From Bradyrhizobium diazoefficiens (GTDB lineage: Bacteria > Pseudomonadota > Alphaproteobacteria > Rhizobiales > Xanthobacteraceae): DNA of 64,000 nucleotides. A program made the position numbers and the translations under genes. The notes under the pieces were generated by a model. The model saw only the letters and a list, made by a program, of their open reading frames with translations. It searched no databases and was not told the DNA's origin. Shown here one piece after another: positions 30,899-40,400 of this stretch (its first letter is position 1; the number at the start of each line of letters is the position of its first letter). Location: the NCBI RefSeq assembly GCF_016616425.1, contig NZ_CP067101.1:3348001-3412000 (forward strand), in the 5' to 3' direction.

Positions 30899-31259
30899 GG
30901 CGCGAGGATCACTCCGAAGCAGCGAATTTTAGATAGCATAGGTGACGAGCACGTTGCAGAAAATCTTCTCAATGCCCGCGTGCATTCGTGCGCTCGCACT
31001 ATTTGCGCATGGACCGGTGTGCCGAACCGCGGAACCGGCCGTCGTACCGGCCGCAGGACGCGAGGATTGCGTTGCAGCAACATGTGGCCGCCAAGAGGGG
31101 CTGTGGCGGTTGGCGCCGTCATTCGCATCTATATCGGCTCGCATCTACATCGGCTTGTGATCTCCGCGTCCTTCCGAAACGCATTTTGCCGTCGCAGGGC
31201 CCATGCCATAGTCAGGGAACCTGAACCATCAGTTGCGACCATCCGAGGGCTTTTCGACC
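30899..31259. other. Intergenic region with a short tandem repeat
   Basis: About 360 bases without a convincing gene. A 16-bp unit (CGCATCTATATCGGCT, then the same with one change) is repeated in tandem at 31124-31155, about 100 bases upstream of the ParB-like start. Otherwise nothing recognisable; the short open frames lack domains. Confidence 0.5.
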
Positions 31260-31883
31260 ATGACCAACGCGCGCGAGCCGAGAGTTCATCCGGTCCCGAT
31301 CCTGTCGCTCCGGCCGACGCAGATGACGGTCGGCATGCGCGAGGTCAAGGAGAAGCGCAAGCGCTGGCGCGAGCACGACAAGAAGAAGCAGGCCGATCTG
31401 CTCGGCAAGCACATGATCCCCGTCGTCTACGGCCCCGATGCGCGCTACTACGTGATCGACCATCATCATCTCGGCCGCGCACTGCACGACGAAGGGGTCA
31501 AGGAGGTGCTGGTGACCGTCGTTGGCGATCTCCGCATGGTCGAGCGCGAGGCCTTCTGGGGCGTGATGGACAACAAGCGCTGGGTCTACCCCTATGACGC
31601 CAGGGGCGAACGACGAACCTTCCGCGACCTGCCGAAATCGGTCGCCGGTCTCAAGGACGATCCGTTCCGCAGCCTTTCCGGCGAGCTCCGCCGCATGGGC
31701 GGCTTCGCCAAGGACACCACGCCGTTCTCCGAATTCCTGTGGGCCGACTTCCTGCGCCGAAAGGTCTCGCGCAAGGTGGTGGAGGCCGATTTCGACAAGG
31801 CCCTCGAGAAGGCGATGTCGGCGGCCAAGAGCAAGGATGCGATCTATCTGCCCGGCTGGTGCGGTCCGGCGGACGACGATTAG
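31260..31883 (+). CDS. ParB-like (ParBc_2 / DUF-type) nuclease-fold protein
   Basis: A 207-residue protein with a ParB/sulfiredoxin-type core: the N-terminal VHPVPILSLRPTQMTVG strand-helix unit, then YYVIDHHHLGRALHDEG, which matches the GxHRxxA-type motif of the fold with three His. It resembles the stand-alone ParB-like protein family rather than chromosome-partitioning ParB, since no helix-turn-helix domain follows. The ATG at 31260 was preferred over an upstream TTG. Function unknown. Confidence 0.8.
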   Translation: MTNAREPRVHPVPILSLRPTQMTVGMREVKEKRKRWREHDKKKQADLLGKHMIPVVYGPDARYYVIDHHHLGRALHDEGVKEVLVTVVGDLRMVEREAFWGVMDNKRWVYPYDARGERRTFRDLPKSVAGLKDDPFRSLSGELRRMGGFAKDTTPFSEFLWADFLRRKVSRKVVEADFDKALEKAMSAAKSKDAIYLPGWCGPADDD

Positions 31884-31938
31884 AGAGCGCCCGCGCCGCC
31901 CGCGCAGCGATTGCATGGCCGCGCGCGAGCGCATGGCT

Positions 31939-32853
31939 TCAACCCGCCAGTTCTCGATCGATGTCCCCCAGTCGCACGAAGGCTGCCCAAGCCTGCGGAT
32001 ACTCCTTGTCCGCCGGGGCGATCGCAAGCAGGGCGCAGCGTGCTCTCGTGATCTCTTCCGACGACACACGGTTCGTCGGAGCCTCCAATGCTCTCGATTG
32101 CTCCCATCGAGCCTCGATATCCTTCGCAAGAGCCAAGGCTTCAGCGGCCGTCCGCTGTTGCATCGATTTCGCCGGGCACCGGTCTGGGGGAAGCGCCGGC
32201 CATGCGGCCGGCGGCCGATCGGCACGCCAGCTGAGTTCGCTTTCCGGTGCAGCTTTCACCTCCGAACCTGCAGGCTTCTCTGTCGGCGCCGGTATTGTCC
32301 CGGCCGCACCTGAAGAGCGTCCCGATGCCGGCGCGACTGCTGCCGTCTGCGCGGCCAGTTGGCCAAGCTGTTGCTCCATTGTACCGCCGCTCGATTGAGG
32401 GAAGACCTTCCCGACCGCTTTGGCCACCGCCAGCGCGCCGGGTGCGATCGGCACTTGTTGTCGGGCAATGCTGTCGTCGGCCGCGGTTGGGCACGACTTA
32501 TATGAAAAGTGTCGGGACGTAATCAGGCCGTCGTCGTCGACGCGGGCGAAGTCGCCGGCGACGGTGTAAACGAACGCGGCATCGACATAGCGGTCGCCTT
32601 TGTTCATCGCTTTCACGGCGCCGCATACATATCTCGCAGCGTCTACCTCGACCGTTCGCAGGCCGCTGAAGTGAGCTGAATGCGGCTTGATGAGCACGCG
32701 AGAGACCGCCGCTCTGGCTTTGCGATGCTCAGATTGAAACATGCTCCATATTTCATCGGGATTGACGATGTCGGGCTGGTAGTTCCACATGTAGCCAACC
32801 CCGAAGAATGCTGCGCCAACGCACGTCGCGATGATGGATGCTCGCAGGTTCAT
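31939..32853 (-). CDS. Hypothetical membrane-anchored protein
   Basis: 304 residues. A hydrophobic segment at residues 5-25 (SIIATCVGAAFFGVGYMW) would act as an anchor or uncleaved signal. The middle contains AARYVCGAVKAMNKGDRYVDAAFVY, reminiscent of small secreted proteins with this G-x-V-N-x-x-N-x-x-G-x-Y type motif. An Ala/Pro-rich linker follows, then a helical C-terminus. The ATG at 32853 is chosen because AAAGGG lies about 9 bases upstream. No specific function assigned. Confidence 0.65.
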   Translation of the reverse strand: MNLRASIIATCVGAAFFGVGYMWNYQPDIVNPDEIWSMFQSEHRKARAAVSRVLIKPHSAHFSGLRTVEVDAARYVCGAVKAMNKGDRYVDAAFVYTVAGDFARVDDDGLITSRHFSYKSCPTAADDSIARQQVPIAPGALAVAKAVGKVFPQSSGGTMEQQLGQLAAQTAAVAPASGRSSGAAGTIPAPTEKPAGSEVKAAPESELSWRADRPPAAWPALPPDRCPAKSMQQRTAAEALALAKDIEARWEQSRALEAPTNRVSSEEITRARCALLAIAPADKEYPQAWAAFVRLGDIDRELAG

Positions 32854-32937
32854 GAGATGGCGCCCTTTGGCAGGCACGACTCGGCCACGTCTCCGTCCGT
32901 GGTCCTGACGGAAACTCTGGAGGTTGTGCCGAAGTGT

Positions 32938-33023
32938 TTGTGCTAGTTGGGGGCGAAATTCTTAATAAAACGTGTTTGATTGTGGAATCGCTTCGGTTCC
33001 CGTAAGACGGGAACTTTATTTTT
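32938..33023 (+). ncRNA. Possible short orphan transcript ending in an intrinsic terminator
   Basis: GTTCCCGT (32996-33003), loop AAG, ACGGGAAC (33007-33014), then TTTATTTTT form a textbook Rho-independent terminator on the plus strand. A weak promoter-like pair, TTGTGC at 32938 and CTTAAT at 32961 with 17-bp spacing, lies upstream and would give a transcript of about 50 bases. The coordinates given span the promoter to the terminator. Whether a real small RNA is made is speculative; the terminator itself is clear. Confidence 0.35.
32996..33023 (+). terminator. Intrinsic terminator, no obvious upstream gene
   Basis: Perfect 8-bp stem with a 3-base loop followed by a run of nine bases with eight T. 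It is at least 1.1 kb from the nearest upstream plus-strand gene (the ParB-like gene), with a minus-strand gene between. Confidence 0.75.
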
Positions 33024-33516
33024 CTGCTGGTGGCTTTTTTCGCATGCGCGTCACACGCCGATCGTTTCCGGCCGCGCTGCTCGCGGACAGGTCTTGCGGC
33101 ATGCAAGGGGAGGCGGAATTCGCCGGGGCCAGTGACATCGCGCTCCAGGCACGGCTTGACCTGCCGCAAATGGGTGTCGCGGCTGGCCAGTACTCTCCGC
33201 CTGCACGTTTGCCGAAGCAGCGTTGCGTTCCGATGTCGAGGGCGAGGTGGGCTCTAGGTCATGCCGACGGGAGATGCGGTGCTCGTCAGCGCGCGTGATC
33301 TGGCGGTCGACGGGTCGCTGCTGACCGAAGGGTCGGTCCGGTTCGCAAGCAGGTCGTCAAGACGCCAGCAACTGAAGCAACAGCAGACCGCACGGCTCGT
33401 GCGGCTTTTCTCGGTCGCGTGGCGATTAGTCTGGCCGCTGTTCTGCTTTACGGAATATTGCGCGTGCTGACGCGGCGCGCCGCCGCAAAACCGGTTTGGG
33501 GCCGGCGGCTTCGGTT

Positions 33517-34014
33517 CTAGCCGCCATCCTCGGGTCGCGCCTTCGGCGAGGTCTCCGCTTCATCTTCCTTGCCACCGAGGGCGCGATGCAGCCAGCGCTC
33601 GATGCGGCGGCCGACCGTGAGCAGCACGAACGCTAAGGCCAGGGCGGCAAAGACGATCTTCCATTCTCCGACGCCACAGGCGATGCCAAGACAGGCGGCG
33701 AGAAAGGTGCAGGCTGCGCTGGTCAGGCCCCGCACGCGAAAATGGTCGCTCTCTTGGACGATGACGCCGGCACCCAGAAAGCCGATGCCGGTCAAGATGC
33801 CCTGGATCACGCGGCTCGCCCCATCGGTGAGCTTGCCGGGCTCGGCGAATTGGACCGCGAGCAGCACAACCGTTGCGGTGGAAAGCCCGACGATGCCGAG
33901 CGTCTTCAACCCGATCGGCTTGTCGTGCAGGTCGCGGTTGAGGCCGATCGCGCTGCCGGCGAGCGCCGCGGTGCCGAGGCGCAGCAGGATTTCGGGCCAG
34001 TCCAGCTCGGTCAT
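33517..34014 (-). CDS. MgtC/SapB family membrane protein
   Basis: 165 residues with about four hydrophobic helices. The N-terminal LAGSAIGLNRDLHDKPIGLKT stretch is the family hallmark, followed by GILTGIGFLGAGVIVQ. Members are linked to magnesium limitation, acid and intracellular stress. The C-terminal tail is charged. This is the short form without the soluble C-terminal domain of MgtC. Confidence 0.9.
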   Translation of the reverse strand: MTELDWPEILLRLGTAALAGSAIGLNRDLHDKPIGLKTLGIVGLSTATVVLLAVQFAEPGKLTDGASRVIQGILTGIGFLGAGVIVQESDHFRVRGLTSAACTFLAACLGIACGVGEWKIVFAALALAFVLLTVGRRIERWLHRALGGKEDEAETSPKARPEDGG

Positions 34015-34178
34015 GTCTTGTCCGTTACGTCTTTGGCACGCGTCCCCTCAGGTGCAGGATATCGAGGGCGGGGAAGCGTTGCGCGGCTGCTTTTGTCATG
34101 CATGGATTCCGACCTAGGGTCGGCAACCATAGTCGATGCAGATGGCCGTCTCAACGTGCTGCGATATTCAAAGGGTCC

Positions 34179-34316
34179 GTGCCCCGGACGCAGCGCAGCG
34201 CCTCTTCGGCGATGCGCTGCAGAGCCGGGGCCCATGTTTCCGAGATTGCAGTTGGCGCAGCATAGGTCCCGGCTCTGCGCCGCAACGCCAGGTGCGTTGC
34301 AGCGCGTCCGGGACAC
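34179..34316. repeat. Palindromic element bounded by 13-bp inverted repeats
   Basis: The ends GTGCCCCGGACGC (34179-34191) and GCGTCCGGGACAC (34304-34316) are inverted repeats with 12 of 13 matches. Internal inverted pieces (AGAGCCGGGGCC and GGTCCCGGCTCT) add to the fold. At 138 bp and without a coding frame it looks like a miniature, non-autonomous repeat. It fills the gap between the MgtC and HerA-like genes. Confidence 0.7.
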
Positions 34317-34325
34317 GAGAGTACT

Positions 34326-36071
34326 TTACCGCAGCGGCTTCTTCAGCAGCGAGAAGCGGTCCGGATCGAGCCCCATCGAGGGCTGCAACATCGGAGCCTC
34401 GACGTTGGAGAGCATTTTGGCGGGTGGGGCCGAGAACACCGGGTCGTTCGGCACGTCGCGCTGCGAGGTGGCACCGCGCCAGCGCTCGAGCACGGCGCTG
34501 ACGAAATGCATGTCGTGGCCGGAGGTGACGGACGGTACGCTGCTGATGGTGGCTTCGCCGCGCGGCAATTGGTGCGGCGGCACCTCCTTGAAGCGCAAGC
34601 GCGTCGGCAGTGCGACGCCTTCGCCGAACGCCAGCACTTCGCGGGTGCCGAGCGAGGGTACGAAAGAGAGCAGGTTCGCGGCGGCGTCCGACACCGCGGC
34701 GCGCAGCAGCGTCTGGTCACGCTCGTTGGCAAGGCGCATCGTGAACAGCGTGTTGCACTGGGAGATGATGGTGGCGTCGAGCTCTGCGGGGCGCTGCGTG
34801 ATGAGGCCGAGATAGACGCCGTATTTGCGGCCTTCCTTGGCGATGCGCGACACCGCCTTGCGGGTCGGCCCGAAGCCGATGTTGCGGTCCGCGGAGGCGT
34901 AGCGATGCGCTTCCTCGCAGACGAACAGCAGCGGCGAGACGCCGTCGCTCCACAGGCCGAAGTCGAAGGCCATGCGGCAGAGCACCGAGACGACCGAGTC
35001 GATCACTTCCGCCGGGAAGCCGGCGAGCTGCATCACCGTCATCGGCTTGCCATTGGCAGGCAGGCGGAACAGATGGCTGATGACCTCGGCCATGGTGTCG
35101 CCGCCGACATTGGCGTTGTCGAACATGAAGGCGTAACGTGGATCGTTGCGCACGGCTTCGATGCGCGAGATCAGCTTGTGGTAGATGATGCGCGAGGAGC
35201 GGTTCTCGAGCTTGCCCATGCGCTCGTCGATCAGCGACATCAGATCGACCAGGCGATAGGGCACCGGCGTGTCGATGGTGTAGCCGACCTGCTTCGGATC
35301 GATGCGCTTGAGGCCGATGCGATCGGCGTTCTGGTATTGGGTATAAACGCCCTTGGCGAGCGGAATCACCTCGGCAAGGATGTCGAGCTCCTCGGGGACG
35401 CCGGCGCGGCCGCCGAACAGCACGTCGACGATTTCCTCGAAGTTGAACAGCCAGAACGGAAGCTTCAGGTTACGCGGATTGAGCACCAGCGCGCGGTCGC
35501 CGAAGCAGCGGCCATATTCGTTGTGCACGTCGAGCAGGAAGATGCGCAGGTTCGGGCGCGCCTTCAGGATCTCGTTGAGCAACAGTGACACGCCGGTGGA
35601 CTTGCCGACACCGGTCGATCCCAGCACCGCAAAATGCTTGGACAGCATTTCCTCGACATCGACATAGGCGATGACCGAGCGATCCTGCTGGAGGAACCCG
35701 ACATTGATCTGGTCCGAACCGGTCGGCGCGTAGATCGTGCGCAGCTCCTGGCTGGTGATCAGGTCCACCGCATCGCCGATGGTCGGATAATTGGTGACAC
35801 CGCGCTGGAATTTCGGCTTGTCGGCGGCGTTGAGGATCTCGCCGAGCAGATCGACCGAGGCAATCGCGATGTAATTGTCGGAACTCGCCAGGTTCTCGCA
35901 GGATACTTCGGTGATCATCGCGACGATGACCGAACTGGCGCTGCGAATACTGACGAAGCGGCCGACGGTCGCCCGAACCTCCGAGATGGGCATCTGGCTT
36001 TCCGCCAGCAGCCCGACCCGGGCGAGCGATCCGCGAACCGAAATCACGCGTCCAAAGGATGTCACGATCAA
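34326..36071 (-). CDS. HerA-like ATP-binding protein (DUF87-type)
   Basis: A 581-residue FtsK/HerA-superfamily ATPase. The N-terminal HAS-barrel-like part (FGRVISVRGSLARVGLL) precedes Walker A at residues 151-159 (GSTGVGKST), Walker B in RIFLLDVHNEYGR and a C-terminal arginine-finger region (ANERDQTLL). HerA helicases form hexameric DNA pumps and usually pair with the NurA nuclease; no NurA gene is adjacent. The first codon is TTG at 36071, with GTG at 36065 as an alternative. Confidence 0.87.
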   Translation of the reverse strand: MIVTSFGRVISVRGSLARVGLLAESQMPISEVRATVGRFVSIRSASSVIVAMITEVSCENLASSDNYIAIASVDLLGEILNAADKPKFQRGVTNYPTIGDAVDLITSQELRTIYAPTGSDQINVGFLQQDRSVIAYVDVEEMLSKHFAVLGSTGVGKSTGVSLLLNEILKARPNLRIFLLDVHNEYGRCFGDRALVLNPRNLKLPFWLFNFEEIVDVLFGGRAGVPEELDILAEVIPLAKGVYTQYQNADRIGLKRIDPKQVGYTIDTPVPYRLVDLMSLIDERMGKLENRSSRIIYHKLISRIEAVRNDPRYAFMFDNANVGGDTMAEVISHLFRLPANGKPMTVMQLAGFPAEVIDSVVSVLCRMAFDFGLWSDGVSPLLFVCEEAHRYASADRNIGFGPTRKAVSRIAKEGRKYGVYLGLITQRPAELDATIISQCNTLFTMRLANERDQTLLRAAVSDAAANLLSFVPSLGTREVLAFGEGVALPTRLRFKEVPPHQLPRGEATISSVPSVTSGHDMHFVSAVLERWRGATSQRDVPNDPVFSAPPAKMLSNVEAPMLQPSMGLDPDRFSLLKKPLR

Positions 36072-36353
36072 TGAACCTGGCAGGTGCGAGGGATTGGCTC
36101 CCGACTATGCGCGGCCGTCGCTGGACAAACGGTTAAGCCGCAGGTGCGGGCGCTTCGTTAAATCCGCGACAATTCGGCCATGACCTTCGTTCCCATCGCA
36201 TCCTTACGGGCAGAAACGACGGCGAAATGCTGCAATTCCAGGAGCCAAGAGCAATTAAGGAATATTTTACCATCTGGCCAGTCCAGCCCGCCGTCCGGCG
36301 GGTGCAGGGCTTGAGGAGGAGAAGGACGTCATTCGATCCAGCAAGGCGCTTGA

Positions 36354-36393
36354 TTTGTTGACGGGACCTAATCATTTGGACATTAGTACAAAT
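36354..36393 (+). promoter_or_regulatory. Promoter with TetR-type operator, near-copy of the tetR promoter at 58.1 kb
   Basis: TTGACG (36358-36363) is followed after 11 bases by TTTGGACATTAGTACAAA (36375-36392), an imperfect palindrome. The same layout, with 34 of 40 identical bases over this span, lies at 58099-58138 before the tetR gene. The operator would cover the -10 region, so binding should repress. It lies about 104 bases upstream of the dioxygenase start. Confidence 0.65.
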
Positions 36394-36496
36394 GAACCGG
36401 CGGCTTCGGTGCCGCCTTCGGGCGGGTGAGCGCGTTGCGCCCTGCGCCCGATTCGCGATCCGACCCGGCGGATCGCTCGCTGTGCTGGAGGAAAAC

Positions 36497-37465
36497 ATGC
36501 AGCCCGAACCGATCCTCGATCTCGCTCATCTCGGCCATATGGAGCTGCTGACGCCCAAGCCCGACGAGAGCCTGAAATTCTTCGTCGACGTCATGGGCAT
36601 GACCGTGAGCGGCCAGAAGGGCGAGTCGGTGTACCTGCGCGGTTGGGACGATTACGAGCGCTATTCGCTCAAGCTCACCGCGTCGACGACCTCGGGCATG
36701 GAGCACATGGCGCTGCGCGCGCGCAGCCAGCAGGCGCTGGAACGGCGCGTCGGCGCGCTGAAAGGCTCCGGCTTCGACATCGGCTGGATCGACGGCGACA
36801 TGGGGCAGGGGCCGACTTTTCGCTGCCGCGATCCCGATGGTCACATCGTCGAGCTCTATTACGAGACCGAATGGTACCAGGCTCCGCCGGACCTGAAGCC
36901 CGCACTGAAGAACCAGGCGCAACGCTTTCCCGCGCGCGGCGTCAATGTCCGCCGTCTCGATCATCTCAACTGCCTCGCTGTCGACATCAAGGCCAACCGC
37001 GAGTTCTTCGAGAATTACCTCGGCTGCCGCCTCACCGAGCAGATCGTGCTGAATGACGGCCGGGAAGCGGCGATGTGGCTGACGATGTCGAACAAGAGCT
37101 ACGATTTTGCCTATTCGCTCGATCATTCCGGCACGCCGGGCCGCTTTCACCACGTCACCTACGCGCTCGACAGCCGCGAGGAGATTCTTCGCGCGGCCGA
37201 CATCTTCCTGGAGAACGGCATCCACATCGAGACCGGACCGCACAAGCATGCGATCCAGCAGACGTTCTTCCTCTACGTCTACGAGCCCGGCGGCAACCGC
37301 GTCGAAGTCGCCAATGCCGGCGCGCGCCTCATTCTCGCGCCCGACTGGAAGCCGATCGTGTGGACCGAGGAGGAGCGCAAGAAAGGCCAGGCGTGGGGGC
37401 TGAAGACGATCGAGTCCTTCCACACCCACGGCACGCCGCCGGTGGAGGCGAAGAAGCACGCCTAG
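36497..37465 (+). CDS. Two-domain VOC extradiol dioxygenase (catechol 2,3-dioxygenase-like)
   Basis: A 322-residue type I extradiol dioxygenase made of two VOC domains. The second, catalytic domain keeps the iron ligands: His in LDHLNCLAVD, His in FHHVTYALD and Glu in YVYEPGGNRVEVAN. The first domain begins DLAHLGHMELLTPKPDESL. The ATG at 36497 is preceded by GGAGGA; the open frame from 36392 overlaps the operator and was not used. Ring substrate unknown. The shared promoter with the TetR-led aromatic acid locus suggests a role there rather than in nicotinate breakdown. Confidence 0.87.
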   Translation: MQPEPILDLAHLGHMELLTPKPDESLKFFVDVMGMTVSGQKGESVYLRGWDDYERYSLKLTASTTSGMEHMALRARSQQALERRVGALKGSGFDIGWIDGDMGQGPTFRCRDPDGHIVELYYETEWYQAPPDLKPALKNQAQRFPARGVNVRRLDHLNCLAVDIKANREFFENYLGCRLTEQIVLNDGREAAMWLTMSNKSYDFAYSLDHSGTPGRFHHVTYALDSREEILRAADIFLENGIHIETGPHKHAIQQTFFLYVYEPGGNRVEVANAGARLILAPDWKPIVWTEEERKKGQAWGLKTIESFHTHGTPPVEAKKHA

Positions 37466-40400
37466 TGGACGGAACTGCGCGCGCGTGTGACTGTCTCGTG
37501 CACGCCGGTCCATGCCGGCTTGTCCGGCGCAAACTGCTTGCGCAGGAAGGTGACGAGCTCCTCGACCTGCGCGTCGCTCATGCTGTTCTTGAAGGCCGGC
37601 ATGTAGCCGAGATCGCTTGAGACCGGCTCGGCGATGCCGTGCAGGATGATTTGCACGAGATTGTCCGGCTTCGCGCTGTGCAGATTGCTGTTGAGTGCGA
37701 GCGCGGGCCGGCTGCCGAACAGCGGCAGGCCGCCGACCTCGTGGCAAACCGCGCAGGCGCCCTGATAGAGGCGTGCGCCGGTCGAAGATGCTACAGAGAC
37801 CTGCGTTGCGCTCTCCAGCTTCGCGGAGAGTGTATGCTCTGCCTGCATCCCGGTGTGGTTGAACGAGTTGAGATAGACGGCCATCGCGCGGATGTCCTGA
37901 TCCGGCAGGGCTTTGAGATCCCTGACAACAGGCGCCATCGGGCCGGCGGCCACGCCGTGGTAACGCGAATGCCCGGTGCGCAAGTAAGCGAATAGCTCGT
38001 CCTCGCTCCATGGGATCGGCGCAAGCGAGAGCGCGGTCAGTGGCGGCGCCTCCCAGCCTTCGGCAAAACCGCCGGCGAGATAGGCCTCACGCTGCTCGGC
38101 GCCGAGCGCGTTGCGTGGCGAATGGCAGCCGCTGCAATGGCCGAGACTCTCGACGAGATAGGCGCCGCGATTCCATGTCTCGGACCTTGCCGGATCGGGT
38201 CTGAACTCCTTGGCCCGATGAAACAGTGCATTCCACCCCGCGAGCAGCGGCCGAAGATTGAACGGGAAGGCGAGCTTATTCGCTGGCGGCGTCGCTCGTA
38301 CCGCAGGCTGCGCCATCAGGTAGGCATAGAGCGCCTGCATGTCGGCCTCGCTGGTCTTGGCGAAATGCGGGTAGGGAAAGGCGGGATAGAGTTGCCGTCC
38401 GTCGCGGTGCAGCCCGTCGCGCATCGCGCGCTCGAATGCGGGATAGGACCATGCGCCGATACCGGTGTCGGCATCGGGCGTGATGTTCGTGCTGTAGATC
38501 GTTCCGAACGGCGTCTCCAGCGCGCGGCCGCCGGCATTGCGTGCGCCTCGAAGCGTAGTATGGCACTCCGCGCAATTGCCGAGCGCGGCGAGTTGCTCGC
38601 CGCGTGCGATCGTCGCCGCGGAATAGACCGATGCGTCGGGCCGCGCAATTGGTGCGATGGCGCGGCCCGGCAGTAGCGCTGCGCCGATGCCGATCACGGC
38701 AGTACAGACCGCTGTAGCCGTCGCGAGGATGCCGGCGCGTTTGGCGAATGGATTCTCCCAGATGCGAGACGGCTGCGGCACCACGGGCGCGGGCAGGGCC
38801 TGCGGCGCGGGCGATGTGTCACCCTGCAACCCCCTCAGGATGCGCTCGGGCGTGAACGGCGGCTCGCGAAAGCGTACGCCCGTGGCATCGAAGATCGCGT
38901 TCGCGATCGCCGCCGCGCTCGGCACTGAGGCGGACTCGCCGACGCCGAGCGGCGGCTGGTCCTGACGCGGCAGCATCAGCACATCGATCTTGGGCACGTC
39001 GGGGAAGGGGATGATCGGATAGGCGCCCCATTCGCGCGCCGCGACGGCGCCACGCTCGAACGAGACCTCTTCCATCAGCGTGCGGCTGGTCGACTGGATG
39101 ACGTTGCCGTGGATCTGGTGGCGCACGCCGTCCGGATTGATCACCAATCCGGAGTCCTGTCCCGCAACCACGCGCGTCACGCTGACGCCGCCGGTCGTCT
39201 TGTTCACGGCAACGTCGGCGACCCAAGCTGACCATGCCGCGCCATAGCCGGGAAACTTGCCGTGGACGTAGAGCGCATAGGCAAAGCCGCGACCGTGCAC
39301 GACTTCGCCATCTTTCTCTTCGCGCGCCGGTCGCGGCGTCCAGCCGGCGCGCTCGGCCACGGCATTGACCAGATCGACTGCGCGCTGGTCCTTGAGATAA
39401 CGCAGGCGATATTCGATCGGATCGACCCCGGCCTCGGTTGCGGCCTCGTCGATGTAGGATTCGTGCGCAAAGGTGTTCGGCAGCGCGGAGACGCCGCGAA
39501 ACCAGGAGGCGCGCACGATCGGCAGTGTGTCGTGGGCGACAACGCGCATGTGGTCGTAGTCATAAGGCGGGATGGCGGTGCGATCGCCCATCTGAAGCAC
39601 TACGGGATCCGGCGAGATCCGTCCCGTCAACAGCAGCGCCAGCGTCGGCGCGGCGTTCGAGGGATAGCGCGTGGCAAGGTCGTAACCGGCAACGCCGCCA
39701 TCGGCGTTCAGGCCGCCATTGACATCGATGAGCTGTGCGGTTCCCTTGGGCTCCCAGGCGTGCTCCTGCTCGCGCGTCAGCTGCACACGCACGGGGCGGC
39801 CGACGGCGCGCGAGAGCAGCAGCGCGTCGGCCGTGACGTCATCCGCGCAGTTGCGACCGTAGCAGCCTGCGGCCTCCAAGCGGATGACTTCGATTTCGCT
39901 CTCGGGCCGTTCGATCAGAAGCGCAAGATCGCTGCGCAGCACGTGCGGATTCTGCGTGCCCGACCAGACCCGGATGTTGCCGTCCTGAAAATCCGCCACC
40001 GCACAGGACGGGCCGATCGAGGCGTGCATCTGATACGGCCATACATAAGTGCGCTGCATCGGCTTGGCCGCGCCGGCAATGGCCGCATCGACGTCGCCCT
40101 TGTCGATCAGCGTGCGCGGTGTTGATGGATTGGCACGCAGCGCAGTCTCGACGTCGGCAAGATCGGTGAGGGCGGGCGTCGGCTTCCAGTTCACCTTGAG
40201 CTGCTCCGCCGCGCGGATCGCATTCTCCTCGCGCTCGGCGACGACACCGACGAAATCGCCGATGCGCACCACTGCGACGAGGCCGGGAATGTCGCGTACC
40301 GATGCTTCATCGACTGCGATCAGGCTGGTGCCGACGAACGGACCGGCATCGACGCCGGCATAGGGTGGACGCACCACGCGGCCATGCAGCATGCCGGGCA

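Larger units (their letters stand above)
32854..33516. other. Long intergenic region without a convincing gene
   Basis: About 660 bases. Open frames at 32972-33298 and 33261-33470 show no domain, no good ribosome site and unnatural composition, so I do not call them. The notable signal is an intrinsic terminator at 32996-33023 that no annotated plus-strand gene explains. Confidence 0.5.

Noticed and set aside
32972..33470. Two open frames (108 and 69 codons) in the 33 kb gap
   Set aside because: No domain, no convincing ribosome site, and composition typical of random frames in GC-rich DNA.
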